A DNA stretch of 64,000 nucleotides. It comes from Clostridium guangxiense. Its GTDB lineage: Bacteria > Bacillota > Clostridia > Clostridiales > Clostridiaceae. The translations under genes were made by a program, and so were the position numbers. This document shows positions 25,228-33,926 of this stretch, piece after piece. How positions within the stretch are numbered: position 1 is the stretch's first letter; each line of letters starts with the position of its first letter. The stretch lies in NCBI RefSeq assembly GCF_021043395.1, contig NZ_JAJNKE010000001.1, positions 1 to 64,000 of the forward strand. Direction: 5' to 3'. The notes under the pieces are model-generated. The model was given only the letters and a program-made list of their open reading frames with translations, did not search any database and was not told where the DNA came from.

Positions 25228-26721
25228 TTAATACTTAAATAAGAATATACCATTATTACTATATATAGTTATACCACCAATTGGCTTTGTATGAAATTCT
25301 TGCCTAGAATCATAACCTGCATTATCTTCTTGTACAATATAATCATAAATTTCATTTGCATAATCTCCACCAAACATAGAATAAATTGATTGATATAAAG
25401 CTAGCCTTGATAAATTCCCCTGTGCATCTTTAGTTGTAGAAGACATTTGCACCGCAACTTGTGGCTGATTACTAATTAAAGCATTTTTTAAATCGTCTGT
25501 AGTTTCTGAGCTATAGACCTCTTGAAATAGCCCATTATTTATATTAGTTTTATAAAAAGAGAAAAGTTGAAAAGTATAAGCTGGCATGCTATTTAATACA
25601 TTAGGCATATACTGGTATAAGGCCATTCCTGTAGAATCATCATATGTCGTCTGTGGTGCTTGTTCTCTAAATCCAACATTATATCCAGAATAACTAGGAT
25701 TTTTAGCTAATATCTTTTTATATTCTTTTCTAAGTTCTACTTGAAGATTTACGATATTCCTATTCTGCAAGTTTGCATATGGATTCCAGTCATTTGTTAT
25801 TTGACTTACTTGCTGTACTTTATATGCATTATCTAGTACAAGTGTTCCGCTATTATCATGACACTTCTGTAAACTCTGTGTAAAATAACCGTCTCCATCA
25901 CCATCTGGTATTTGATATAGTTCACTAGCATATTGACTTCCAAACGAGATATAGTCATCGTTGCATATTCCTTGTATTGTTGGGTTTAACTTATAAGCTC
26001 GTGTTTCAAAACTGTAAGTCTTAGTTGCTATATCTTGACCGTCTGTACTCCTTACTCCATTTAAGTTAATTGTATAAGTAGTGTTGCACTTGTATGCATT
26101 TCTTGGCAAATCTATAGTTTTAGTATCATCCCAAAATATATTATTAGGATCTATGTCAATCTCACTTCCAATAGCTGTAACTTTGACATTTGCCTTATTC
26201 CCATCCTTATCTGTAACTGTTACATTGCCTATAGTTGAAGCATCTATATTTTTACTCAACTCCAGATCAAAAATAGCATTAGGTTGAACATTGCTTGAAG
26301 CATTATCTGTAGATCCATTTGAATATACTTTGTTAATATCAAAACTGCCCTGCTGTGCTTCATTTGCAGTTGTAAACTGCATTGTTGCATTATCTGAAAG
26401 CTTGTCACCCTTAGTATCTGCTACGTTATCTACTACTAAAGTATACGTACTATTAGGTGCATACCCATCCGTAGGAGTTACAATCATTTTTGTAGTATCA
26501 TCATTAAAATCTAATCTAGTTGGTATTTTATTACCCTTACTGTCCTTTATATATACATTTTCAAAGGCTTCATTAGTATCAACAGACTTATTAAAAGTTA
26601 CTGTCCATGCGTGATTTAAAGCAACATTCTGCTTTGAGTCAAAATTCTTTGCAAACACAGGTGATACGGAAGTAAACATTATTGATGTCATTGTAACTAA
26701 AGAAATTAATTTTTTGTTCAT
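25228..26721 (-). CDS. exported protein with two Big_5 (SbsA-type Ig-like) domains, 497 aa
   Basis: A signal peptide (NKKLISLVTMTSIMFTSVSP cut after VFA) is followed by two SbsA/Big_5-type Ig domains. The first is NHAWTVTFNKSVDTNEAFEN to YTLVVDNVADTKGD. The second is about residues 140-245, with NATFDLELSK-like start and TYTINLNGVRSTDG. Its C-terminal half is unrecognised. ATG 26721 is preferred since GGGGGGAATTTAC lies just ahead. First gene of the three-gene surface-protein block and preceded by a structured leader (26860-27110). It is 13 bases from the next gene, so the two are co-transcribed. Confidence 0.8.
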   Translation of the reverse strand: MNKKLISLVTMTSIMFTSVSPVFAKNFDSKQNVALNHAWTVTFNKSVDTNEAFENVYIKDSKGNKIPTRLDFNDDTTKMIVTPTDGYAPNSTYTLVVDNVADTKGDKLSDNATMQFTTANEAQQGSFDINKVYSNGSTDNASSNVQPNAIFDLELSKNIDASTIGNVTVTDKDGNKANVKVTAIGSEIDIDPNNIFWDDTKTIDLPRNAYKCNTTYTINLNGVRSTDGQDIATKTYSFETRAYKLNPTIQGICNDDYISFGSQYASELYQIPDGDGDGYFTQSLQKCHDNSGTLVLDNAYKVQQVSQITNDWNPYANLQNRNIVNLQVELRKEYKKILAKNPSYSGYNVGFREQAPQTTYDDSTGMALYQYMPNVLNSMPAYTFQLFSFYKTNINNGLFQEVYSSETTDDLKNALISNQPQVAVQMSSTTKDAQGNLSRLALYQSIYSMFGGDYANEIYDYIVQEDNAGYDSRQEFHTKPIGGITIYSNNGIFLFKY

Positions 26722-26854
26722 GTAAATTCCCCCCATATTTTTTATATAACAATTTGAATATTATTCCTACCTATATATATTTTACCTCCTTTCCAGTACT
26801 CCCGCAAATAAAAATAAGCTTTTGCAACTACATTATAAATTTTTTTCTTTACAT

Positions 26855-27110
26855 AAAAAATGGACTATCTTAAAAATTAATTCTAAGATGGTCCATTTAT
26901 ATAAAACAGAAATTCTTTTTTATACATAGAATAGTATAGGTGCTATGATTAAAGGCACTATACATAACATTGCCACTGGTATAAAAGTTTATCACTCAAA
27001 ATCTGTCCCCCCTCTGCTGTCAAATTAACCACAACAGCTCCTTTGGAAGAGAAAAACTCTGGAGGGTGACAAACTAAAAACATTTGTTCTCTTAATTAAT
27101 ATTATATCAT
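26855..27110 (-). ncRNA. structured leader with terminator upstream of the surface-protein operon
   Basis: 428-bp gap between cpaB and the Big_5 gene. On the minus strand the RNA would pair GTCACCCTCC with GGGGGGAC (plus coordinates 27061-27070 and 27005-27012) and GCTGT with ACAGC inside it. About 100 bases later comes a hairpin (arms 26860-26871 and 26885-26896) followed by TTTTTT. That hairpin is almost identical to those ending repeats A and B. This is the layout of a riboswitch-like attenuator, but no known class is recognised. Confidence 0.5.
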
Positions 27111-27149
27111 ATTTTTAAAAATTTTTTCTTATATAAAAATAGTATTTAC

Positions 27150-27815
27150 TTAATTATTATTTGTACTTTCACTATACACAGGACATTTAGCAATTTTAAA
27201 GCTTCCCGAAAACATTTGATTAGATGTCTTTATAAATGCATCTTCACTGCCAGCAAACATAACTGCTGCTGCTAATACATTTTTATCCCCTGGTTCTAAA
27301 AATTTACCCTGTGAATCTACTGCTCCAAGTACTCTTACTTTTCTTCCAGTGAGTTCTGTTTTTGGCGTAGGATCTCCTTGCACCGCAACACCTGTGTGAG
27401 AAATATCAACTATATCACCACGTCTTAAGGTTCCTGCAAAAGCATCATTGTCAAGCTTTGTAAGAGGTATTGAAAATTCTCTTTCTCCTGGTTTTAAAAA
27501 CATCTTTGAACTATCGTTTTTATCAGCTATTGTGTTTTTATTTAAAGGCTCTTCTTTGTATATATTCTGAGTTGCATATTTACTTGTTATACCATTTAAA
27601 GATTTAGCCATATCACCAGTGACATTGCTTATAGGCTTTTCTTCTATTATGAAATCACTTGCTTTAAGAAATTCACCCTGCCTTATATCCTTTGCTGCAA
27701 CATAAATTTGTTTCTCAGGTGTTGAGTTTGCTATCTTTTTTTCAGCTGCAATTAATGTTGCAAACACTACACCCGCAAGAACAACTGTAGTTATTATTAT
27801 TTTTTTCTTATTCAA
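27150..27815 (-). CDS. cpaB: CpaB/RcpC-like Flp pilus assembly protein (SAF domain)
   Basis: A 221-residue protein with one N-terminal membrane helix (KIIITTVVLAGVVFATLIAA) followed by a SAF/antifreeze-like domain (IYVAAKDIRQGEFLKASDFI, then EEPLNKNTI) and the RcpC/CpaB region (FLKPGEREFSIPLTKLDNDA, then LRRGDIVDI). In Tad systems CpaB stabilises the outer assembly; in Gram-positives, which lack the secretin, it probably works at the wall side of the membrane. The start is a TTG at 27815 with GGAAGGATTAAAA. It follows the pilin-like genes in the same operon. Confidence 0.88.
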   Translation of the reverse strand: MNKKKIIITTVVLAGVVFATLIAAEKKIANSTPEKQIYVAAKDIRQGEFLKASDFIIEEKPISNVTGDMAKSLNGITSKYATQNIYKEEPLNKNTIADKNDSSKMFLKPGEREFSIPLTKLDNDAFAGTLRRGDIVDISHTGVAVQGDPTPKTELTGRKVRVLGAVDSQGKFLEPGDKNVLAAAVMFAGSEDAFIKTSNQMFSGSFKIAKCPVYSESTNNN

Positions 27816-27840
27816 TTTTAATCCTTCCTTTCTAAAATAT

Positions 27841-28416
27841 CTATTTCACTATGTCTGTATCCACAGATATGCTGGTTTCCTTCTTCTGTCCAAATAAAAT
27901 ATCTGTATTAAACTTTATGGTTGCATGAACACTTGTATTATTAACTATACTATTATCAGTGGTTTTTACTACGTTTAAACTCTTATCTGCTGTGCTTTCA
28001 GTAAACATATGAGTACCAGAATTATAGGCCCATATATCAACTGAATTATCTTTAACATTATATATTGTAAATTCATCTATAGTAACTTGACCATCTGCTG
28101 CACTGCCAGCAAGTCCATTTAAATTGAAATCTAGTTTCATATTAGTTTCTAAGTGCTTTTTAAAAGTCTCAAAAGCTGCATTAGGATCACTAATTTTTAG
28201 AGTACCATCTTGTCCAAGAACATCTAAATCTATATTCTTATATACTGCTAAATTCGATAATGTAACATCATCCTGAACACTCTGTACTCTATTAAGTATT
28301 ATTCTATAAAAAACAGTAAACATAAGTGCAATTGATATAAGTATAATCATAAAAAGTCCTAAGGCCATTATGGATGCATCACCTTTACTTTTCTTTTTCA
28401 AAAGCCTCTTTAACAT
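27841..28416 (-). CDS. TadE/TadG-like minor pilin, 191 aa
   Basis: A short basic leader (LKRLLKKKSKG) is followed by a hydrophobic helix (DASIMALGLFMIILISIAL) and a beta-rich exported domain. The K-rich segment ending in G before the helix fits a prepilin-peptidase site. Size and position between the pilin genes and cpaB suggest a TadE-type pseudopilin. ATG 28416 follows AGGAGGTAGGTGG. Confidence 0.65.
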   Translation of the reverse strand: MLKRLLKKKSKGDASIMALGLFMIILISIALMFTVFYRIILNRVQSVQDDVTLSNLAVYKNIDLDVLGQDGTLKISDPNAAFETFKKHLETNMKLDFNLNGLAGSAADGQVTIDEFTIYNVKDNSVDIWAYNSGTHMFTESTADKSLNVVKTTDNSIVNNTSVHATIKFNTDILFGQKKETSISVDTDIVK

Positions 28417-28431
28417 ATCTCCACCTACCTC

Positions 28432-28878
28432 CTAATTAGCTTTCTTACTGGTGGAACTTTTTTTAATATGACCGGTTTTATCTACATTTTGAAAAGAAGG
28501 TATAACCCCATTTCCTGTAACTAAATCTTTCATAGGATATTTATAAGTTATACATAAGTATACATCTTCACCGTAGTTAACTTGACTAAGAGTAGTGCCT
28601 GAAATATCTATATTATTTATACCTATGTTCTTAAAATCACTTATCATTGCTGTTTCATTATCTGGTGTTAAGTAACCATTTTGCTCCATTTTGAGCATAT
28701 ACTTTCTCGCTATACCCTCTGCATCTGTACTTTTCTTTATCGGAACAACACTTGAAATGAAATAAACAAATACAACACTCATAACTAAAATAGCTATAAG
28801 AGACATAACAACTGTATCCGCACTGCCATCCTTCTTCTTAGTCAACTTACTTATTTTATTATTAATATTTCGCCACAA
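28432..28878 (-). CDS. DUF4320-type pilin-like protein, 148 aa
   Basis: A basic leader (KLTKKKDG) precedes a hydrophobic helix (SADTVVMSLIAILVMSVVFV), then a soluble domain of about 95 residues. This matches the DUF4320/TadE-like proteins found in Gram-positive Tad loci. The start is a TTG at 28878 with GAGGAAGTGATAAA. It ends 15 bases before the next pilin-like gene. Confidence 0.7.
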   Translation of the reverse strand: MWRNINNKISKLTKKKDGSADTVVMSLIAILVMSVVFVYFISSVVPIKKSTDAEGIARKYMLKMEQNGYLTPDNETAMISDFKNIGINNIDISGTTLSQVNYGEDVYLCITYKYPMKDLVTGNGVIPSFQNVDKTGHIKKSSTSKKAN

Positions 28879-28939
28879 TTTATCACTTCCTCAAATTATC
28901 TCGTGTGGCTTCGCTCTACACGTATTGATTTTGCCCCAT

Positions 28940-28984
28940 ATAAAAATGGCATTAGAAAGAACTTTTTTCTAATGCCATTTTTCA
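28940..28984 (-). terminator. terminator after the Flp pilin gene
   Basis: On the minus strand ATGGCATTAGAAA pairs with TTTCTAATGCCAT and is followed by T's. It separates the small pilin gene from the downstream pilin-like genes and would favour high pilin mRNA. Confidence 0.85.
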
Positions 28985-28989
28985 ACTTT

Positions 28990-29205
28990 TTAAGCCGTAA
29001 ATATATTTTTAGTTTCTGTATTAAACCATGTTCCAACACTATTCAAAAATGTGCTTATCATAGTCTTATATAGTGGATACGTTATTATTAAAAATACTGC
29101 TATAATTACAAGTACCTCAACTGTATTTACTTCTCCTTTCATTTTTTTTATTCTGTCATTTACTTCCATAAGCTTTAAATGTGCTTTTACTGCTAACTTT
29201 TTCAT
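28990..29205 (-). CDS. Flp-type major pilin candidate, 71 aa
   Basis: A 71-residue protein with a 24-residue basic leader ending KKMKG, then EVNTVEVLVIIAVFLIITYP, a hydrophobic helix preceded by a glutamate as in Flp pilins. After processing a pilin of about 47 residues would remain, the usual Flp size. ATG 29205 follows AAAGGAGAG. It is flanked on both sides by terminator hairpins, consistent with separate, strong expression. Likely the structural subunit of the pilus. Confidence 0.78.
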   Translation of the reverse strand: MKKLAVKAHLKLMEVNDRIKKMKGEVNTVEVLVIIAVFLIITYPLYKTMISTFLNSVGTWFNTETKNIFTA

Positions 29206-29253
29206 TTTAAATCTCTCCTTTGAATTTTTATTTTTAATTTTTCTTTACATAAA

Positions 29254-29289
29254 AAAATAACCGTGGAAAAATATACGACTATTTCCATG
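29254..29289 (-). terminator. terminator between tadC and the pilin gene
   Basis: On the minus strand a hairpin formed by ATGGAAATAGTCG and the facing TTTTTCCACGG is followed by TTTTTTTATG. Pairing is imperfect. It lies about 45 bases before the pilin start. Confidence 0.55.
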
Positions 29290-29290
29290 C

Positions 29291-30166
29291 TTACTTAAAT
29301 ATTGAATTACCACTTTGCATTAAATTGCCTGCTACAACAAAGAATACAACTGCAAGTATTCCCATAAACATAAGCATATCTATTAAAAGCATCCACATAT
29401 CAATTTTTTCAGTTTGCTTTTCAACGAAAAAAGCATTTACGGTCTTTAATGAAGAGCTTTGGTCATCTATTGTTTCCTCATATGTTCCTGAATTTATACA
29501 TTCCTTCATTGTTGACACAAAAGTTTCAATTTCAGACATATTGTATTCGTCTTTGAAATCATCTAGTGCTTTTTCAATATTCTTTGAAAGATTTATCTTT
29601 GCAGCAAGCTTTATAAGACTTTTTTTAAGTCTTTTATTCTTGCATACTGTATATGCTTCTACAAGTGCATGTCCTATATTTACTCCTGCCATAGTTTGAA
29701 GATTTATAAGATCATATACATCAGCTAAATCCATTCTTATTTTATTTAAATCATCCTTATTATTAAGATAATTTATTATATTAATAATAAAAAAACCAAA
29801 TATTCCAAATGCTATAGAAAAAATTGTATTTACAATATAATTTTTCCCTAATGGCTGTGTTTGCATAGAGGAAAAAAATAAACCTATAAATAATAGGATT
29901 TTTAAGATCAAATAACTCACTGGCGTTAAATGGAGCGGATTGCCACACTTTTCAAGTTTGTTTTCTGTATACTCCATACTTAACCCCCTGGGAAGCTTTA
30001 ATCTATGAAAAAGATTTTTATTTTTTCTTAGATTTAACGATTCCCCATATTTTACTTCTCTATATTTTGAGTTAAAATAAAACTTTAAAAATTTCCTTAA
30101 ATAAAAAGAAAGCATAATAATACATGTTAGAAATACTAGTTTTAATACAATAATTACAATCTTCAT
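29291..30166 (-). CDS. tadC: TadC-like inner-membrane platform protein
   Basis: A 291-residue polytopic membrane protein with a T2SF-type domain: ADVYDLINLQTMAGVNIGHA, a cytoplasmic helical region, then VSTMKECINSGTYEETI and two closing membrane helices. TadB and TadC together form the platform on which the pilin is assembled by the TadA ATPase. ATG 30166 follows GGAGGCAAAT; the longer TTG/ATG frame at 30226 would overlap tadB by more than 40 bases and is not used. Confidence 0.85.
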   Translation of the reverse strand: MKIVIIVLKLVFLTCIIMLSFYLRKFLKFYFNSKYREVKYGESLNLRKNKNLFHRLKLPRGLSMEYTENKLEKCGNPLHLTPVSYLILKILLFIGLFFSSMQTQPLGKNYIVNTIFSIAFGIFGFFIINIINYLNNKDDLNKIRMDLADVYDLINLQTMAGVNIGHALVEAYTVCKNKRLKKSLIKLAAKINLSKNIEKALDDFKDEYNMSEIETFVSTMKECINSGTYEETIDDQSSSLKTVNAFFVEKQTEKIDMWMLLIDMLMFMGILAVVFFVVAGNLMQSGNSIFK

Positions 30167-30182
30167 ATTTGCCTCCAATCCA

Positions 30183-31154
30183 TTAATAGTTGAAATCTTT
30201 AAGTGTAATACATTTATACACAGCAAATATTATTACTCCCGAAATATATACTACTATGATTTGTCCAATAACGCTGTTCATCATCTTTTCATAAAAACCA
30301 GGCATTATTCCTGTAAGACCATGAATAATAAGAAGTGAAATAAGTATTATAGCTATAATGCCAGCTTGTCCTGTCTGAACTTTCTTTTTTCTTCTTTCCT
30401 TCTCTTCATAGTATTTCCTAATTACAACTTTAGTTTTTGTCAGAAGTTTTGAATAATCTGCATTATTTATAGAACATATATATAAATTTTTAAGTATATT
30501 TTTGAGTCTTATATTTTCTACCTTATTTATATAATTATTAAAAGCTGTTTCCATTGGAATTCCCCTTTTAACTTCCATTACAAATTCCTTGTTATGTGTT
30601 TTTAAAGGCTCCTTTAAACTTTTTGTAGCTTCCTCCATCATAAATAGTATGCTATTTTTAATCTTAGCACTGCTTTTTAATGCATCGACAAAAGGAATTA
30701 TGTTACTATCTATCTTATCAAAATTTATTCTAGCCATTTCCCTAAGAACGGCATATGAAATAATGATTACTGCTAGAAAAGCCATAGCTGAAAATATACA
30801 GCTTTGAAAAATTAAATATATAATAAAAGCAGCAGTTACAGCTAAAAAAATATCTATAAATATAAAAAGCTCCGAGGACATAAATCTAAAGATTTTTCTT
30901 ATGTTCGAGTTATATATAAGTGTGTCAATTTTGAATAAAAAAGACTTTTTATCTTTTCCCTTTCTCTTGTATATTTTTTCTGCTCTTTCTGAAAGAAGTC
31001 TTTTCTCATACCTTTTATCAATAAACTGGAGGATTTCCTTTAACTTATGATTATTTTTATCTTTAAATAACATTTCCAGTGATAGAAATACAATTATAAC
31101 TATTTGTACAGCTAATATTGCATTTAAAACTATATTTAAAGGCGATATATGCAT
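30183..31154 (-). CDS. tadB: TadB-like inner-membrane platform protein
   Basis: A 323-residue protein with an N-terminal membrane helix, two middle helices (about 90-125) and a T2SF region (NIIPFVDALKSSAKIKNSIL, then MEVKRGIPMETAFNNYI), followed by two C-terminal membrane helices. This is the TadB layout. ATG 31154 is preferred: AAGGTGA lies 6 bases upstream, and the upstream tadA gene stops at 31156. Confidence 0.85.
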   Translation of the reverse strand: MHISPLNIVLNAILAVQIVIIVFLSLEMLFKDKNNHKLKEILQFIDKRYEKRLLSERAEKIYKRKGKDKKSFLFKIDTLIYNSNIRKIFRFMSSELFIFIDIFLAVTAAFIIYLIFQSCIFSAMAFLAVIIISYAVLREMARINFDKIDSNIIPFVDALKSSAKIKNSILFMMEEATKSLKEPLKTHNKEFVMEVKRGIPMETAFNNYINKVENIRLKNILKNLYICSINNADYSKLLTKTKVVIRKYYEEKERRKKKVQTGQAGIIAIILISLLIIHGLTGIMPGFYEKMMNSVIGQIIVVYISGVIIFAVYKCITLKDFNY

Positions 31155-31155
31155 T

Positions 31156-32463
31156 TTATTCACCTTCTTTCAAAGTCTCAAGATACTCTGAATACTTAAT
31201 TTTTTCATTTATTTTACTACAGCTATGGCCAATTGTATTAAATTCACCTTTATTAAACTTAAATATAGGATTAAAATTAAGCTCTTTCTTATCTTCATTA
31301 AAGCCTACTACTTCAGTTACTTCCATAATCTTAAAGTCTTTCATAAAAACTATGACATCTATAGCCGAAAGCATCTTTAAAAGTGCTGATCTTTCAAGAT
31401 TTGTGCCAGATTCCTCCATATAATCAATAAGTTTATCAGGTGCTTCCTTTGAACTATTCGTATGACCTGAAGCCCAACCTATATGTCCTGTACCCATTAT
31501 CTTAAATAAATCCATCGCCTCTTTACCTTTTATTTCACCAATTACTATCATATCTATATCTTCTGTCATAGCCTGTCTTGATAGCTTACTTAATGAGTAT
31601 TCAACATCACTTTCTCCTACTTTAAGCTTTACTTTTTGAAACATCATATTAGGATGCTCAGAGTGCAGTTCTTCAATTTCTTGTATCACAAGCCCCGATA
31701 TAGAAAATGGTACTTTATCTATCATTGCATTTATAAGAGTAGTTTTACCACTTCCTCCTTTGCCACACATAAAAACATTTAAGCCAGCTCTTGCTGCTTT
31801 AACCAAATAGTAATAAATTTCTTTATTCATCATCCCATATTTACCCATAAGCAGCTCTAATGAAACCTTATTTTTAGGTATTTTTCTTATAACAATATAT
31901 GGCGTGTCATTAGAATTTACAAATTCTGAACTTAGAGTTATTCTTAAATAAAATTTTTCTTGAGTTTTATCTTCCAAAAGCTGAACAGCATTTCTTTTAT
32001 CAAGTGTTCCACCAAGCTTTACTACTAAGTAATTGAAAAATATTCCATACGACTCTTTTGAAGTAAATTTAATATTTGAAGGCACTCTTTTTCCTTTAAT
32101 TTTTACTTGAACATTGTCGTATGCCAAAACTTTAATATCTGAAATATCATCATCCTCAATTAAATCCTGGAGAAGATAATAGCCAAATAAATAGTCTATT
32201 ACCTTTTTTATAAGAGTATTTCTATCTGGCACATCAAAGGTTATATCCTTTTTATCTAAGTAATTTAAAACTTCATCTTTAATTACACTTTCAGGAAGTG
32301 CTCCTTTTTCAACATCGTTAATGAGATAAGATTTTTTCTCTGTAAATTCTTTTATTATGTTATCTACCAGTGAAATAATTTCCTTATTGTGAGTGCTGGT
32401 ACTATTTGTGTTCTTCTGTAATTTGTTATAATTAAGCTCTTCAACTAAATTTACTCTATTCAA
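31156..32463 (-). CDS. tadA: TadA/CpaF secretion ATPase
   Basis: A 435-residue hexameric-type ATPase of the VirB11/GspE superfamily, CpaF/TadA branch. Walker A is GKGGSGKT (residues 234-241), the Walker B region is DMIVIGEIKGKEA (304-316), and the conserved GHTNSS (His334) follows. The N-terminal domain (about 40-200) is of the CpaF type. It powers pilin assembly and in some systems retraction. TTG start at 32463 within an 8-base overlap with the cpaE-like gene. Confidence 0.93.
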   Translation of the reverse strand: MNRVNLVEELNYNKLQKNTNSTSTHNKEIISLVDNIIKEFTEKKSYLINDVEKGALPESVIKDEVLNYLDKKDITFDVPDRNTLIKKVIDYLFGYYLLQDLIEDDDISDIKVLAYDNVQVKIKGKRVPSNIKFTSKESYGIFFNYLVVKLGGTLDKRNAVQLLEDKTQEKFYLRITLSSEFVNSNDTPYIVIRKIPKNKVSLELLMGKYGMMNKEIYYYLVKAARAGLNVFMCGKGGSGKTTLINAMIDKVPFSISGLVIQEIEELHSEHPNMMFQKVKLKVGESDVEYSLSKLSRQAMTEDIDMIVIGEIKGKEAMDLFKIMGTGHIGWASGHTNSSKEAPDKLIDYMEESGTNLERSALLKMLSAIDVIVFMKDFKIMEVTEVVGFNEDKKELNFNPIFKFNKGEFNTIGHSCSKINEKIKYSEYLETLKEGE

Positions 32464-33892
32464 GTTTCTTCCCTCCCTTTACTAAGGCTTCACCTGTTTC
32501 TTTCTTCAATGTTTTATTTGATTTCTTAGTGCCAAATACCTTATTTAAAAATGAAGTTTTAGGAATATAATCTAAATTCTCTAAGACCTTAATATATGGC
32601 TCCAGCTTTTTCTTATTAGGTCCGCTTATAAATGGCTTTTGCTCATTTAAACTTCCTTCTTTTGCCTCATCATATGGAATATAGGACAGAATATCATATC
32701 CTTTAAATATTTCCTTTATAGTTTCTTTATCTAAGCTTTTAACTGTTAAGTTTGATATTACAATTTTAAATTTATTTTGTGATATTTTTGACTTAAAATT
32801 ATTTATGACAAAGAGCATATTCCTCATTTCGGTATAATTAGCTTCGGTAACACAGATAATATCAGTTGCTTTTGTTATTGGAATAAAAGTGCTTCCAAGA
32901 CTTATATCTGGATTTGTATTTATAAGTATAGTGTCATAAGCAGTCCGTGCAGTATCTATTATTTTTTCAAAATACTCATTTGGCATTTTCTCAAATAACA
33001 CTAAATCATACAATCCTGTTGCAATATCTATATTTTTATATTTAGGATGTTTTTTTACAAAGTTAGAAAAGTTACTACTGTTTAAAATGTTTCTATCTAC
33101 TGCATTGTACATGGCAACTAAACTTGTATTATCCCCGATATCATATTTACTTTCAATATCTATATTTTTGTTGATACCTAAGAAGTGATCCATCACTGGA
33201 AATAGTGTATTGAAATCTAATATTAATATTTTTTGCTCTACTTTTTGAGATAACAATACTCCAATTTGAGCTATTAGATCCGCTGTTAAAAGCGCATTGT
33301 CTGTAGTATAAAAAGTAAGTACCTTCTGTTTTAAAATTTGAGTTTTATAAACAGTTTCCTTAATCACTACAGGTTTTTCAACTACCTTCTCCACCACTTT
33401 TTCTACTACTTTTTCATTATTTTTTTCAATTACCTTTGTATCACTACTTTTTGAATGTCCTCCAACATTTATAACTTTTACTGGCGTTCCATCATCATTT
33501 TTTTCAAGCTCCATGTTGCTGTATTTTAAGTAAATATCTGAAATATCCGAAAATGAATTTGGATTTAAAACTAAGTTAGCTGCATCTTCAGGCCTTACAG
33601 GATCAAAAAGTATATCGTTAATAGAATAATTAAAACACTTCTTTATTCCCCTCACATCATCTTCATTTGTAAGATATATAATCCTTGTATCTTTGGACTT
33701 TAAGAGAAAAAATAACTGGTTCATGTCCATATCTCCAACAAGTCTTTGAGACACTATTGCAACATTAAAATCCTTTTTATCAAAAAACTCTCTGTAATTT
33801 ACAATTTGGATTTCTATATCTTCTTTACTGGATAGTATTTTTTCAATTTTTTCATCAAGTTCTTTCATTCCTGTCGCTATTGCTAATGTCAT
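32456..33892 (-). CDS. CpaE-like pilus localisation protein with degenerate P-loop
   Basis: A 478-residue protein. Residues about 1-120 resemble a receiver-like domain. A glutamate/lysine/valine-rich linker (about 160-190) leads to a MinD/ParA-type ATPase-like domain (about 195-440: KILILDFNTLFPVMDHFLG, LINTNPDISLGSTFIPITKA). The position where a KGGVGKT/ST P-loop is expected reads FYTTDNALLTADL, so the nucleotide site looks degenerate. CpaE proteins position Tad machines at the pole. ATG 33892 follows AAAAGGGAGGTAAA; repeat copy B lies directly upstream. Confidence 0.75.
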   Translation of the reverse strand: MTLAIATGMKELDEKIEKILSSKEDIEIQIVNYREFFDKKDFNVAIVSQRLVGDMDMNQLFFLLKSKDTRIIYLTNEDDVRGIKKCFNYSINDILFDPVRPEDAANLVLNPNSFSDISDIYLKYSNMELEKNDDGTPVKVINVGGHSKSSDTKVIEKNNEKVVEKVVEKVVEKPVVIKETVYKTQILKQKVLTFYTTDNALLTADLIAQIGVLLSQKVEQKILILDFNTLFPVMDHFLGINKNIDIESKYDIGDNTSLVAMYNAVDRNILNSSNFSNFVKKHPKYKNIDIATGLYDLVLFEKMPNEYFEKIIDTARTAYDTILINTNPDISLGSTFIPITKATDIICVTEANYTEMRNMLFVINNFKSKISQNKFKIVISNLTVKSLDKETIKEIFKGYDILSYIPYDEAKEGSLNEQKPFISGPNKKKLEPYIKVLENLDYIPKTSFLNKVFGTKKSNKTLKKETGEALVKGGKKLE

Positions 33893-33926
33893 TAAATTTA
33901 CCTCCCTTTTTAATTTTTCTTTTAAT

